From contig NZ_CP032152.1 in assembly GCF_003555505.1 (NCBI RefSeq), positions 1,466,001-1,530,000 of the forward strand: a DNA stretch of 64,000 nucleotides, read 5' to 3'. Each line of letters opens with the position of its first letter. The first letter of the stretch is position 1. This stretch comes from Thermosynechococcus sichuanensis E542 (GTDB lineage: Bacteria > Cyanobacteriota > Cyanobacteriia > Thermosynechococcales > Thermosynechococcaceae). The translations under genes were made by a program, and so were the position numbers. The notes beneath the pieces are model-generated. The model was not told the origin of the DNA. It did no database searches and was given only the letters and a program-made list of their open reading frames with translations. Shown here in pieces: positions 1 to 8,413 of this stretch.

Positions 1-1080
1 CTTCAAGACCGCCAGAAATGACCCCGCTCCTGCGGCAGACGTGCAATGCAGTAACGCCGATAAACCTTCGCGGGCAGTGCTCAGAGGCAAGACGCATTGG
101 AACTGGACAAAACCCCGCCGCCCATAGATGCGATTCCATCCCAATAAACTATCGAGGGGATAGAAGAAAGTATCCCAATCCACAAAGGACTGACCCGCTT
201 TGCGTTGACTATTGAGGAAATACAGTTGATTAAAGGTACCCACAGTCAATGCATTCAAAGCACCATTGGGAAAATCTAGTGGAATCGAGATTTTGCGTCG
301 TTGCGGCGTCCGCAGTGGCCTTTGGCGATATTTGGTTGGCAGTTCCTCCCGTGTGGCGTGTTCCCCTAGCATGACCACAGACCGCCCTAATCGAGAACCA
401 CTCGCCAGACAATCAATCCAAGCCACCGAGTAGGTCACATCCTGAGCAGCCTCAAAGAGATCAATGACCTCATCTAAATTCTTGGCGATGCGGATCGTTT
501 GGCGAATCCAAGCGGTTTCAATGGGGCGCAAGCGAAAGGCTGCCCTGAGAATTACCCCCGTCAAGCCCATTCCCCCCACTGTCCAGTAAAACAAATCCCG
601 ATTTTCGGAAGGGGAGCAGCGATAAATTTGCCCCTCGCTGGTTAGGAGATCCAGCCAGTCCAAACTACGAACAAAACTGCCCTCTTTGTGGTGATTCTTG
701 CCATGCACATCAGCCGCAATCATGCCCCCCACAGTCACGAACTTTGTACCGGGGGTAACCAAGGGAAACCAACCGCGAGGCACAAAAATCTCTAAAATCT
801 CCGCTAGGAGCACCCCTGCCTCAGCAATCAACTGACCCGTTTGCGGATTAAACCCCAATAGGCGATTGAAGTGGCGCATTTGCAGCGTTGCTTCCCGATT
901 GAGGGCACTATCTCCGTAGGCACGGCCATTTCCCCGAGCGATGAGCGGCAAACCCCTCTTGAGAAGCTGGATCATCTCGGATTCTGAGCGAGGGCAATAG
1001 ACATGGCAGGTCTGCACCGGATACCGTCCCCAGCCGCAGAGTGTTTTGAGGGAACCCCTAGGCGCCATGGGAGAAGACAT
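1..1080 (-). CDS. FAD-binding oxidase, DprE1-like (C-terminus outside window)
   Basis: The minus strand is open from an ATG at 1080 (alternative ATG at 1068) to base 1, so about 360 codons are present and the C-terminus is cut by the window edge. The N-terminal half has the PCMH-type FAD-binding signature: ARGNGRAYGDSA near residue 50 and VGGMIAADVHGKNHH near residue 125, as in D-arabinono-lactone oxidases and decaprenylphosphoryl-ribose oxidase DprE1. The start overlaps the end of the GtrA gene, and a HAD-UbiA gene lies further upstream, so the three probably form one operon. That company favours oxidation of a polyprenyl-phosphate-linked pentose. The substrate is inferred; a sugar-lactone oxidase is the alternative. 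Confidence 0.85.
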   Translation of the reverse strand, partial: MSSPMAPRGSLKTLCGWGRYPVQTCHVYCPRSESEMIQLLKRGLPLIARGNGRAYGDSALNREATLQMRHFNRLLGFNPQTGQLIAEAGVLLAEILEIFVPRGWFPLVTPGTKFVTVGGMIAADVHGKNHHKEGSFVRSLDWLDLLTSEGQIYRCSPSENRDLFYWTVGGMGLTGVILRAAFRLRPIETAWIRQTIRIAKNLDEVIDLFEAAQDVTYSVAWIDCLASGSRLGRSVVMLGEHATREELPTKYRQRPLRTPQRRKISIPLDFPNGALNALTVGTFNQLYFLNSQRKAGQSFVDWDTFFYPLDSLLGWNRIYGRRGFVQFQCVLPLSTAREGLSALLHCTSAAGAGSFLAVLK

Positions 1081-1465
1081 ATCGTTTATCCAAGTGATAC
1101 TTCACCACATAACCAATGGCTAAACCAATGATGGCGCCAATTTCGCGCATGAAATGGCTTTGCCAAATCAACCAAAATACGGTTTCAAATCCCCAAAAGA
1201 TGGCCGTTGTGAAAATCCCCATCGCAGCATACAGACTAAATTGACGGCTATAATGATGCACACCCTTTTTATGATCAAAGAAAATCCAACGCTTATCCAG
1301 TAGATATTTCACGACTAAACCCACAAGCGTGCCCACTGCTACTGCGGCTAAAAAATAAGGCAGGCTCTGCCCCATCAATAGGATGACTCGCTGGGAAAAA
1401 AGATTCATAAAGGTGGCAATAACAGCAAAAGCCGTATAGCGAATAATGAGGGTTTTTAACGTCAT
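1058..1465 (-). CDS. GtrA-family membrane protein
   Basis: About 135 residues with four predicted membrane helices and the GtrA-family pattern: a helix ending in VGLVVKYLLDKRWIF and a repeat of the motif near the C-terminus, GYVVKYHLDKRYVF. GtrA proteins are small four-helix membrane proteins thought to move polyprenyl-phosphate-linked sugars across the membrane. The start chosen is the ATG at 1465, which overlaps the stop of the upstream HAD-UbiA gene as ATGA, a classic translational-coupling arrangement; a longer frame to 1498 would run inside that gene. The 3' end overlaps the DprE1-like gene. A lipid-linked sugar flippase role fits the neighbours but is inferred. Confidence 0.85.
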   Translation of the reverse strand: MTLKTLIIRYTAFAVIATFMNLFSQRVILLMGQSLPYFLAAVAVGTLVGLVVKYLLDKRWIFFDHKKGVHHYSRQFSLYAAMGIFTTAIFWGFETVFWLIWQSHFMREIGAIIGLAIGYVVKYHLDKRYVFSHGA

Positions 1466-2874
1466 AAAATCCCACCTAAAATAAAGCAAACCAGACAAAT
1501 CAAGAAACAGATTTGACTTTGCCGATCTTTAATTGCATAAACAATCGGATCATAGTGCATCAAACCTCGGTGGGTCAGCATAATGGTGCGGGTAATCCAA
1601 TATAAAAGCACACCGCAAATGCCCCAGAGCACCTGTGGTCTTGTGTAAAGAAGCTGTACTTGGGGAGAGTTGATATAGAGCGCCAGCACGAGAATGGAGA
1701 CATAACCCGCCCCAATGGCCATCATGCTAATAATCGGCAAATCGTCAATGTGGTAGCCTCGGCCACTAGCCTTGAGTTGTTTGCGGTGACGATGATCCAC
1801 TAGTTCTGCTTGCCGCTTGACTGTTGCGAGGCAAAAGAAGAAAAAGATGGAGAAGGCCAACAGCCAGACACTGAGGGAAATTCCTGTGGCAACGGCGCCT
1901 GCAAAGATGCGAATGGTGTAAAGACCCGCCAGCGTACAAATGTCAATGATAATCCGCCGCTTTAAGTAAAAGGAGTAGGCAGTTGTGAGACCATAATAGG
2001 CCAGCAGCATGCCCAGAAATGACCAACTAATGGTGGTGGCGATCGCCATCCCCACACTGAGGAGAATCAAAATCAGCCCCATTCCATGGGCAAGGGGAAT
2101 ATTCCCCGCTGCAAAAGGGCGATGACGCTTTCGGGGATGGGCGCGATCCGCCTGCAAATCCAAAAGATCATTTAAGACATAGACACTGGACGCCGTGAGA
2201 CTAAAGGCAACCGCTGCCACCAGCGAAATTCCGAAGGTGGGCAAATTGAACTGATGCCCCGCCAGCATGGGCACAAACACCAAACTATTTTTCACCCACT
2301 GATGGGGACGAATTTCCTGCAAATAGGGCTGAATGCTGCGTTTTGCGCTCCCTAGGTGTTCCACATGGGGATTGAGTTGCTCAACTTTTTTGCGTAGCCA
2401 TAGTGGCGCATTGACCGTAATTGCCTTAGCTGCCACTGCCCATACAGGTAAATCAGCCTCAGAATCCCCTATGTAGATGAACTGCTTTTCTCCAAACTGC
2501 TCAAGCAAAAACTGCGCTTTGGTTGTTCCCTTGAGGTTGACTTGGCCATTGGAACCATAGACCGCATCAAAAAGACCCAAGTGAGTGGCAACTTTTTCGG
2601 CCAACAGTTGATCCGTGGCCGTGGCTAGGGCAGCTTTGCCCCCTGCTGCTTTCCAAGTTTGAATGTATTGGATGACTTCAGGATTGTAGGGCAATGTGGC
2701 AACATCTAGTTGGCAGGTGGTTGCCAAGTGGCGTTTAAGGGTTGCTAGCTTCCAAGAATGGATGCTGAGCCACGTTTGGGGAGCTTGGCGCCAAGAAAAC
2801 CAAAAACATTCAAACAGAATGTCTGTTTTCAGCAGCGTCTGGTCTAAATCAACCACAAGATACAACCCGTTCAT
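1462..2874 (-). CDS. HAD hydrolase-UbiA prenyltransferase fusion (DPPR-synthase-like)
   Basis: The 470-residue product has two domains. Residues 1 to about 180 are a HAD phosphatase, with the nucleophile motif DLDQTLLKTD at the N-terminus and GDSEADLPVW near residue 137. Residues 190-470 are a multi-helix UbiA domain with QWVKNSLVFVPMLAG and the Asp-rich motif NDLLDLQADRAHPRKRHRP. This UbiA subgroup includes decaprenyl-phosphate phosphoribose synthase, which moves phosphoribose from PRPP to polyprenyl phosphate; the product then needs dephosphorylation, a step the HAD domain could perform. It is the first gene of the set with GtrA and the DprE1-like oxidase. Substrate and product are inferred from family and context. 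Confidence 0.85.
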   Translation of the reverse strand: MNGLYLVVDLDQTLLKTDILFECFWFSWRQAPQTWLSIHSWKLATLKRHLATTCQLDVATLPYNPEVIQYIQTWKAAGGKAALATATDQLLAEKVATHLGLFDAVYGSNGQVNLKGTTKAQFLLEQFGEKQFIYIGDSEADLPVWAVAAKAITVNAPLWLRKKVEQLNPHVEHLGSAKRSIQPYLQEIRPHQWVKNSLVFVPMLAGHQFNLPTFGISLVAAVAFSLTASSVYVLNDLLDLQADRAHPRKRHRPFAAGNIPLAHGMGLILILLSVGMAIATTISWSFLGMLLAYYGLTTAYSFYLKRRIIIDICTLAGLYTIRIFAGAVATGISLSVWLLAFSIFFFFCLATVKRQAELVDHRHRKQLKASGRGYHIDDLPIISMMAIGAGYVSILVLALYINSPQVQLLYTRPQVLWGICGVLLYWITRTIMLTHRGLMHYDPIVYAIKDRQSQICFLICLVCFILGGIL

Positions 2875-2929
2875 TGATGGCGGCCTAAAGGCTTCGTTAA
2901 AAAATTAGCAAGAAAATAGCGATCGCCCC

Positions 2930-3155
2930 GTGGCCGAGGCGAAAAGCGGCATTTATAGTCATCGGTTAGGCGATCGCTGGCTGGGGGGTGCCTTCAACTG
3001 TGGCAGGGTGATTCTCCGCCATTTCTTCAGCGAGGCAGAACTCGTTGCCCTCAGTGCCCAAATTGATCTAGGGGAGCGCTCAGAACCCCCCTCATCGCTT
3101 TTTGCAGGGATTGTTAGAGAGCCTTAGCCGTATCGAACAGCAGCTTCCTCTCTAA
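2930..3155 (+). pseudogene. Frameshifted small ORF, or remnant
   Basis: A GTG-started frame runs from 2930 to a stop at 3127. After a run of six C at 3086-3091 a different frame gives a protein-like tail, HRFLQGLLESLSRIEQQLPL, ending at 3155. Removing one C would join the two parts into about 74 codons. The conceptual protein has no family I recognise. It may be a decayed gene, a homopolymer sequencing error or chance. The rest of the interval from 2875 to 3271 holds only the AT-rich leader of the protoglobin gene, with no further gene seen. Confidence 0.35.
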
Positions 3156-3271
3156 AGAACTCCAACTCAATTCTGTATTGATTTGTATTGAACGATACTT
3201 TGAAAATTTTGAAAAATCCTCTAAACTAAGCGGTGTTCAATTTTTACTCTTGAACCTGAGTACAAATACTT

Positions 3272-3826
3272 ATGGCGATTGATCCTAACGCCTTCATGGC
3301 AACAATGGTGCGCCGCGTGCAACTTACCGACGCCGATAAGGCAGCTCTCACGGAAGCGGCTGCTTGGGGAAAGGAGATTGCCCCAGCAATGGCAGAAATT
3401 TTCTACGACTACCTTGGACGCGATGAGGAGATGAACACCATTCTCAATGCCGTCGAAGGTCGAGTGCACCGCCTGCGGCAAACCTTTGTGGATTGGTTTG
3501 CTGAAATGTTTACCGGCATGGATAACTGGGGCAAAAGCTATGCCGAGCGCCGCTGGAAAATTGGTCTGATTCACGTGCGCGTTGGCATTGGCCCGCAGCA
3601 TGTGGTGCCGGCAATGGCCGTTGTAGTGAATGCCGTGCGCCAAAAACTCCGTCAAGATAGCAAATCCGAAGCCCTCGGCGATGCCCTCGGCAAAATTTGC
3701 ATGATTGACCTTGCCTTTATTGAGCAAGCCTACTTCGAGGTGTCCTCCCAAGCCGTGCTTCAGGAAACCGGTTGGACACAGGCTCTGTTCCAGCGCCTTA
3801 TTGCTACCGGTGCCGCTTCCATGTAA
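3272..3826 (+). CDS. Protoglobin / globin-sensor domain protein
   Basis: A single-domain protein of 184 residues that matches the protoglobin fold of globin-coupled sensors. Recognisable parts are the pre-helix with VRRVQLTDADKAAL, the mid-region FVDWFAEMFTGMDNW, and KIGLIHVRVGIGPQH, in which H101 is the expected proximal haem ligand. The family binds O2, CO or NO at haem. No output domain is fused, so the signal would have to pass to a partner. The next three genes, Roadblock, small GTPase and PATAN, lie on the same strand with short gaps (30, 12 and 31 bases), suggesting that partner is the GTPase module. Ligand and role are inferred. Confidence 0.85.
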   Translation: MAIDPNAFMATMVRRVQLTDADKAALTEAAAWGKEIAPAMAEIFYDYLGRDEEMNTILNAVEGRVHRLRQTFVDWFAEMFTGMDNWGKSYAERRWKIGLIHVRVGIGPQHVVPAMAVVVNAVRQKLRQDSKSEALGDALGKICMIDLAFIEQAYFEVSSQAVLQETGWTQALFQRLIATGAASM

Positions 3827-3856
3827 CCCTGAGAATTTACTCAAGAGGAACACAAC

Positions 3857-4252
3857 ATGCCAATTGACGTTTCTAAACTGGAAGCCAGCCTACAAAGTTT
3901 TGTAGCCAATGCCAGTAATGTCCAAGGCGCCGCCTTGGTGTCTCCCGATGGTTTGACCTTGGCAGCAGTGTTACCGGGAGCCATGGATGAGGAACGGGTA
4001 GCCGCCATGTCAGCCGCCATGCTTTCCTTGGGGGAGCGAATTGGGCGCGAACTCAGCCGGGGTCAAGTTGAGCGCATTTTAGTAGAAGGGAGCAGTGGGT
4101 ATGGCATCCTCACCAGTTGCACAGAGGATGCCGTGCTATTGGTTCTTGCCGATGCCTCAGCCAAACTGGGGATTCTCAACTTAGAGATCAAAAACGTCTT
4201 GGCAGAACTCCAGCCCCAACTCAGCAACTTAAACCCGGCAGTGGGGGTCTAG
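3857..4252 (+). CDS. Roadblock/LC7 domain protein (MglB-like)
   Basis: 131 residues forming one Roadblock/LC7 domain: an N-terminal helix, then GAALVSPDGLTLAAVLPG, a central helix around MSAAMLSLGERIGREL, and a strand region ILTSCTEDAVLLVLAD. Bacterial proteins of this family, such as MglB, bind and regulate Ras-like GTPases as GTPase-activating or scaffold dimers. The gene sits 12 bases before a gene for such a GTPase, the usual pairing. The preceding gene is a protoglobin. A start at 3857 is preceded by AAGAGGAACAC, an acceptable ribosome-binding site. The partner assignment is inferred from gene order. Confidence 0.85.
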   Translation: MPIDVSKLEASLQSFVANASNVQGAALVSPDGLTLAAVLPGAMDEERVAAMSAAMLSLGERIGRELSRGQVERILVEGSSGYGILTSCTEDAVLLVLADASAKLGILNLEIKNVLAELQPQLSNLNPAVGV

Positions 4253-4264
4253 AGGTGGCCACCC

Positions 4265-4813
4265 ATGGAAATCATGCGCATTGTGGTTACTGGTCCGGTG
4301 GGTGCAGGTAAGTCCACCTTCATCCGGTCCATTAGCGAAATTGAAACAGTGGACACGGATCGCAAAGCAACGGATGAGACAGCTCAGCTTAAGCCTAAAA
4401 CGACAGTGGCCATGGATTTTGGCCGCCTCCAATTCAGTCCCAACATGGCGCTGCATCTATACGGCACCCCAGGGCAAGAGCGCTTTGACTTCATGTGGGA
4501 CATCCTGATTCGCAAAGCTCATGCCTTTATTCTGCTGGTCAGCTCCCACCGCCCCCAAGACTTTCGTGCCGCACGGCGGGTTTCCGCCTTCATGCGCCAT
4601 CGCACCAAAGTTCCGATGGTTATCGGCTGTACCCATGTGGATCGCCCTGAGGCTTGGCCAATACAAGAAATCGCGATCGCCCTTGGCTATCTCAGTCCCC
4701 ACGGACGACCACCAATGGTTGCTGTTAATGCCTTGGATCGCTTCAGCGTCGCTGAAGCCGTTATGACCTTAATCCAAACCTACGCCGAGTCACAAGTAAC
4801 TGCTCTGCGTTAG
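4265..4813 (+). CDS. Small Ras-like GTPase (MglA/Sar1-like, COG2229 type)
   Basis: 182 residues with a compact G domain. G1 is GPVGAGKST near residue 11. The switch/G3 region reads YGTPGQERF, so the usual Asp of DxxG is replaced, as also happens in MglA-type GTPases. G4 is THVD rather than NKxD, a variant common in this prokaryotic group. These proteins act as nucleotide-dependent polarity or signalling switches with Roadblock partners. The gene lies between the Roadblock gene and a PATAN gene, implying the GTPase links the haem sensor to a PATAN output. ATG codons at 4265 and 4274 are both possible starts. Confidence 0.85.
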   Translation: MEIMRIVVTGPVGAGKSTFIRSISEIETVDTDRKATDETAQLKPKTTVAMDFGRLQFSPNMALHLYGTPGQERFDFMWDILIRKAHAFILLVSSHRPQDFRAARRVSAFMRHRTKVPMVIGCTHVDRPEAWPIQEIAIALGYLSPHGRPPMVAVNALDRFSVAEAVMTLIQTYAESQVTALR

Positions 4814-4844
4814 GAACCCAATAACGAAATTAGGGGGAATACCA

Positions 4845-5735
4845 ATGAAAATTAGTGGCTATTTTTCAGAATTTTCTTTGGGTGAGGTTTTTCGCTTCCT
4901 AGAGCAAGGCCAAAAGACGGGATGCCTTTCCTTGAAGTCAATGGATGATTCGGCCAGCGTCCCTTTTTTGCCAGCAACTTCAGAATACTACCTCTTCTTT
5001 CGTTACGGTCAAATCGTTGCTGCTACAACCACATTGAATCACCAAGGCCTGCGTCAACTGATTGAGCAGCGGGGTTATCTTCACCCCTTGACAATGCAGC
5101 GGGTGATGAGTCGCTATCAAGGGAATATGCCCCTTGGGGTTTTCTTAAAAGCCCAATCTGTCCTCGATAGCCCCAAAATCCAATTGCTGTTTAAGCAACA
5201 GGTGCTCACCCCAATTCCCTATATTTTTGCTTGGAAGGAAGGCCATTTTCAATTTGATGCCCACCACCCGCTGCCCTTTGCCGAAATGACGGGGCTGAGC
5301 ACTTCTCCTCAAGCCGTTACCTTAGCTGGACTGCGGCTACTGCGGGATTGGACGCCGCTACTGGATAAGCTCCCCCTTGCCGACTCCACTATTGTGAGTC
5401 TGGTCAGTGAACCGCCCTCGGTTCAATTGGGCAAGATTGAGTGGCAAGTGTGGGAGCATATTGATGGCACAACGACCATTCAACAGATTGCTCAAAAACT
5501 CAACCTGCCTGTCCTAGAAGTGCAAAAAATCTGTTTCCGCCTGATGGTCATGGGCATGGTGGAAGAAGTGGTCAATGTGTCTTTGCACCCTTGGACGGCG
5601 CCATCACTATCTGCAACTGCCCCATCACCTGTGAGCGAGATGGATGCTGACCCCGTTAACACCTCCAGTACGGCGCTGAGTTCTTCATTCCTCAATGAGA
5701 TTATTGGCTTTTTGAAAACAAAGGTTAGTCGCTAG
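4845..5735 (+). CDS. PATAN (DUF4388) domain protein
   Basis: 296 residues. The N-terminus, ISGYFSEFSLGEVFRFLEQ followed by GCLSLKS, is the DUF4388/PATAN start found in PatA and in cyanobacterial phototaxis response regulators. The domain continues to about residue 250 with a C-terminal winged-helix-like part (WEHIDGTTTIQQIAQKLNL) and a Ser/Pro/Thr-rich tail. No receiver domain is present, unlike the PATAN-REC proteins PixE and PixG that act on type IV pilus motors. A clear AGGGGGA ribosome-binding site precedes the ATG. It closes the protoglobin-Roadblock-GTPase run and may be its output, perhaps on pili; that role is inferred. Confidence 0.8.
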   Translation: MKISGYFSEFSLGEVFRFLEQGQKTGCLSLKSMDDSASVPFLPATSEYYLFFRYGQIVAATTTLNHQGLRQLIEQRGYLHPLTMQRVMSRYQGNMPLGVFLKAQSVLDSPKIQLLFKQQVLTPIPYIFAWKEGHFQFDAHHPLPFAEMTGLSTSPQAVTLAGLRLLRDWTPLLDKLPLADSTIVSLVSEPPSVQLGKIEWQVWEHIDGTTTIQQIAQKLNLPVLEVQKICFRLMVMGMVEEVVNVSLHPWTAPSLSATAPSPVSEMDADPVNTSSTALSSSFLNEIIGFLKTKVSR

Positions 5736-5840
5736 AATCTCTGCTTGCTAGATTAATTGATTAAGATAAGGAATACACAAGACCCCTAGCGTGAAAATTA
5801 GACGCTACAGTAGTAGTGGCCTTGTTGGGTAACAGCAATT

Positions 5841-6800
5841 ATGGGTGAACTCTTTGGCCTGCTCTTTCTACTGGGGTTTGGGGGTTGGGGTGTTGCCAAC
5901 TCTGTACGGATTGTGAATCAGGGTAATATGGCCTTGGTGGAGCGGTTGGGCAGCTATAGCCGTCGCTTAGAACCGGGGCTAAATTTTACGATCCCGATCC
6001 TTGATCGCGTGGTCTTTGAGGAAACGATTCGGGAAAAAGTATTGGATATTCCGCCGCAGCAGTGTATCACCCGCGACAATGTGACGATTACGGTGGATGC
6101 CGTCGTTTACTGGCGGATTATTGATATGGAGCGCGCCTACTACAAGGTGGAAAACCTAAAGATGGCGATGGTGAATCTGGTGCAAACCCAGATTCGGGCA
6201 GAAATGGGGAAGCTAGAACTAGATGAAACTTTTACCGCGCGTACTCAGGTGAATGAGAATCTCCTGCGAGATCTCGATATTGCCACAGATCCGTGGGGGG
6301 TGAAGGTAACTCGTGTCGAACTGCGGGATATTGCCCCCTCGCAGGCAGTTCAAGACTCAATGGAACTGCAAATGTCTGCGGAGCGCAAAAAACGCGCGGC
6401 GATTCTCACCTCTGAAGGGGAGCGGGAAGCAGCGATCAACTCTGCCCGGGGTAAAGCGGAAGCCCAAGTGTTAGCCGCCGAAGCGGAACAAAAAGCCGCT
6501 ATTCTCGCAGCGGAAGCGGAACAAAAAGTGGTGGTGTTGCGTGCCCAAGCCGAGCGCCAAGATCAGATTTTGCGTGCCCAAGGAACCGCAGAGGCCATGA
6601 AGATTATTGCGGCAGCACTGCGCGAAGATCCGAAGGCCAAGGAAGCGCTCCAGTTTCTCCTTGCTCAGGGCTATTTGGATATGGGACGCACCATTGGCCA
6701 CAGTGATAGCAGTAAAGTACTATTTATGGATCCCAGCAGTATCCCGGCAACGATTGAGGGTGTGAAGTCCCTCATTGAGCAGTCCCCCCGCGAGGCATAG
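5841..6800 (+). CDS. SPFH/Band 7 (stomatin-like) membrane protein
   Basis: 319 residues with an N-terminal hydrophobic segment (about 1-20), then the stomatin signature: [40 protein letters not shown] and [15 protein letters not shown]. The C-terminal half is an Ala/Glu-rich coiled coil ([17 protein letters not shown] and repeated [10 protein letters not shown] units, residues about 195-255). Such proteins form large oligomeric rings at membranes and often work with proteases or in lipid microdomains. No NfeD partner is next to it. It stands just before the pur genes with only 3 bases to purS, so it may be co-transcribed with them; no functional link to purines is known to me. Confidence 0.9.
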   Translation: MGELFGLLFLLGFGGWGVANSVRIVNQGNMALVERLGSYSRRLEPGLNFTIPILDRVVFEETIREKVLDIPPQQCITRDNVTITVDAVVYWRIIDMERAYYKVENLKMAMVNLVQTQIRAEMGKLELDETFTARTQVNENLLRDLDIATDPWGVKVTRVELRDIAPSQAVQDSMELQMSAERKKRAAILTSEGEREAAINSARGKAEAQVLAAEAEQKAAILAAEAEQKVVVLRAQAERQDQILRAQGTAEAMKIIAAALREDPKAKEALQFLLAQGYLDMGRTIGHSDSSKVLFMDPSSIPATIEGVKSLIEQSPREA

Positions 6801-6803
6801 TCC

Positions 6804-7073
6804 ATGACACAATTTCAGGCACAGGTTTTTGTTACGTTGCGACCATCGGTGTTAGATCCCGCAGGAGTCGCGGTACAGGCGGGGATTCATCATCTGGGCT
6901 ACACCAATGTGCAAGCGGTGCGCATTGGCAAGCTAGTGGAAGTGACTTTAGAGGCCAGCGATCGCGCCACTGCCGAGGCACAGCTTACCCACATTGCCGA
7001 TCAACTGTTGGCCAATCCGGTGATTGAAACCTTTCGCATTGAATTACAGGAACTGGCAACTGCCGCAGGGTAG
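6804..7073 (+). CDS. purS: Phosphoribosylformylglycinamidine synthase subunit PurS
   Basis: 89 residues, the normal PurS size, with the family pattern FVTLRPSVLDPAGVAV near the N-terminus, a GY motif in HHLGYTNV, and the terminal NPVIETFRIEL. PurS is the small subunit that bridges PurQ and PurL in the FGAM synthase complex, which makes formylglycinamidine ribonucleotide from FGAR, glutamine and ATP in the fourth step of purine synthesis. The gene is separated from purQ by one unrelated gene. purL is not in the window. Confidence 0.95.
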   Translation: MTQFQAQVFVTLRPSVLDPAGVAVQAGIHHLGYTNVQAVRIGKLVEVTLEASDRATAEAQLTHIADQLLANPVIETFRIELQELATAAG

Positions 7074-7075
7074 GC

Positions 7076-7684
7076 ATGATGTTCAACTGGTGGGATGATC
7101 TATTAGCCAGTATCGAGGCGGGCATCAAGGCTGGGATTGAATCGGGATTACAGTCCTTGGCGGACACCCTTGCCCCCTTGCTGCAAGTACCGGAACCGGC
7201 AGCCCCCTTCCAACGCATTGCCCTTTTTCGGGCGGGTGTAGATCAACCGATCGCTGGCTCTGGCCTTCGGGTTGAAGGTGCTGCTTGGTGTCTAGAGTCC
7301 CACTGGCCGCAGACAATTCCCCTCTTTGAACTCCCGGAAGCCCACCTGTGGCTCGAAGTACCCTCTGCCCAAGGGGGAGATCAACTGCTCCTGTGCCGTG
7401 CCTTAGTCAAAACTGGGGCATTACCCGAGGGGGGACAACTGTTCCTCAGCCGCAGTCAACCCTTTGGTTGGACATTTTCGCGCACCGTTTCCCTTGTGGG
7501 CGATCGCGACTGGCACCTGTGCGAAGTGCCTTTTCACCTCAAACCAGAACCCCAGACCCCCGGCTTGATTAAAATTGGGGTGGAATTCATGGGACGCGGT
7601 GTGGTCTGGCTACGGGATATTGAGCTACTCCATGCCCCTGCCAAGTTAAAGCCGATTACTGATGTGATGGATGGATTGCTGTGA
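7076..7684 (+). CDS. Unknown protein encoded between purS and purQ
   Basis: 202 residues that I do not assign to a family. The first 40 residues form an amphipathic helix (LASIEAGIKAGIESGLQSLADTLAPLL) and the rest is predicted mostly beta strand with many aromatic residues, resembling a small beta-sandwich (for example WTFSRTVSLVGDRDWHLCEV, then GVVWLRDIELLHA near the end). No signal peptide is seen. The start follows purS by 2 bases and the stop overlaps the GTG start of purQ as GTGA, so it is translated as part of the same message. It could be a regulator of FGAM synthase or a passenger gene; nothing in the sequence decides this. Confidence 0.75.
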   Translation: MMFNWWDDLLASIEAGIKAGIESGLQSLADTLAPLLQVPEPAAPFQRIALFRAGVDQPIAGSGLRVEGAAWCLESHWPQTIPLFELPEAHLWLEVPSAQGGDQLLLCRALVKTGALPEGGQLFLSRSQPFGWTFSRTVSLVGDRDWHLCEVPFHLKPEPQTPGLIKIGVEFMGRGVVWLRDIELLHAPAKLKPITDVMDGLL

Positions 7685-8406
7685 GTCATGCCCTAAACGT
7701 GGGGATTGTCGTTTTTCCCGGATCCAATTGCGATCGCGATGTGGCCTACGTCACCCGTGAAATTCTCCAGTGGCCAACGGAACTGCTATGGCACGAAGAG
7801 ACCAATTTGAGCGATTATGATTTGATTGTGCTGCCGGGGGGCTTTAGTTTTGGTGACTATTTGCGCTGTGGGGCGATCGCCCGCTTCTCACCAATTATGG
7901 CCGCCGTCAAAGACCATGCCGCTGCCGGCAAATGGGTACTGGGCATTTGCAATGGGTTTCAAATTCTCACCGAGGCGAAGCTGCTACCGGGTGCCCTAGT
8001 GCGCAATCGCGACTTGCACTTTATTTGCGATCGCGTGCATTTACGCTTAGAGGCCAAAGAGCGTCCGTGGCTACAGGCCTATGGCGATAAAACGGTGATT
8101 CGTTTGCCCATTGCCCATGGTGAAGGCTGCTACTATGCTGATCCTGCCACCCTCACTGAACTGGAAGCCAACCGCCAAGTCCTCTTTCGCTATGCCGATG
8201 CCCAAGGGAATGTCACCCCCGAAAGTAATCCCAATGGTTCCCTCAACAATATCGCCGGTATTTGCAACGCTGCCGGCAATGTCTTGGGAATGATGCCCCA
8301 CCCTGAGCGCGCCGCTGACCCCACCTTGATCCACTCCCCTAGTGACCATACCTTAGACGGCTTGCAGTTATTTAAGTCCCTCTTGAATGCCGCCGTTTGC
8401 TGTTGA
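7681..8406 (+). CDS. purQ: Phosphoribosylformylglycinamidine synthase subunit PurQ (glutaminase)
   Basis: 241 residues of a class I glutamine amidotransferase. The N-terminus [15 protein letters not shown] is typical of PurQ, followed by [17 protein letters not shown], the nucleophile elbow [10 protein letters not shown] with its Cys near residue 90, and the catalytic His-Glu pair in [11 protein letters not shown]. It releases ammonia from glutamine for PurL in the FGAM synthase complex. The start is the GTG at 7681, overlapping the preceding stop. The following amidase gene begins 8 bases after the PurQ stop. Confidence 0.95.
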   Translation: MSHALNVGIVVFPGSNCDRDVAYVTREILQWPTELLWHEETNLSDYDLIVLPGGFSFGDYLRCGAIARFSPIMAAVKDHAAAGKWVLGICNGFQILTEAKLLPGALVRNRDLHFICDRVHLRLEAKERPWLQAYGDKTVIRLPIAHGEGCYYADPATLTELEANRQVLFRYADAQGNVTPESNPNGSLNNIAGICNAAGNVLGMMPHPERAADPTLIHSPSDHTLDGLQLFKSLLNAAVCC

Positions 8407-8413
8407 GGGTTCT

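Noticed and set aside
3221..3853. Open frame opposite the protoglobin gene
   Set aside because: The plus strand codes a recognisable protoglobin with good start; the minus-strand frame has no family pattern.
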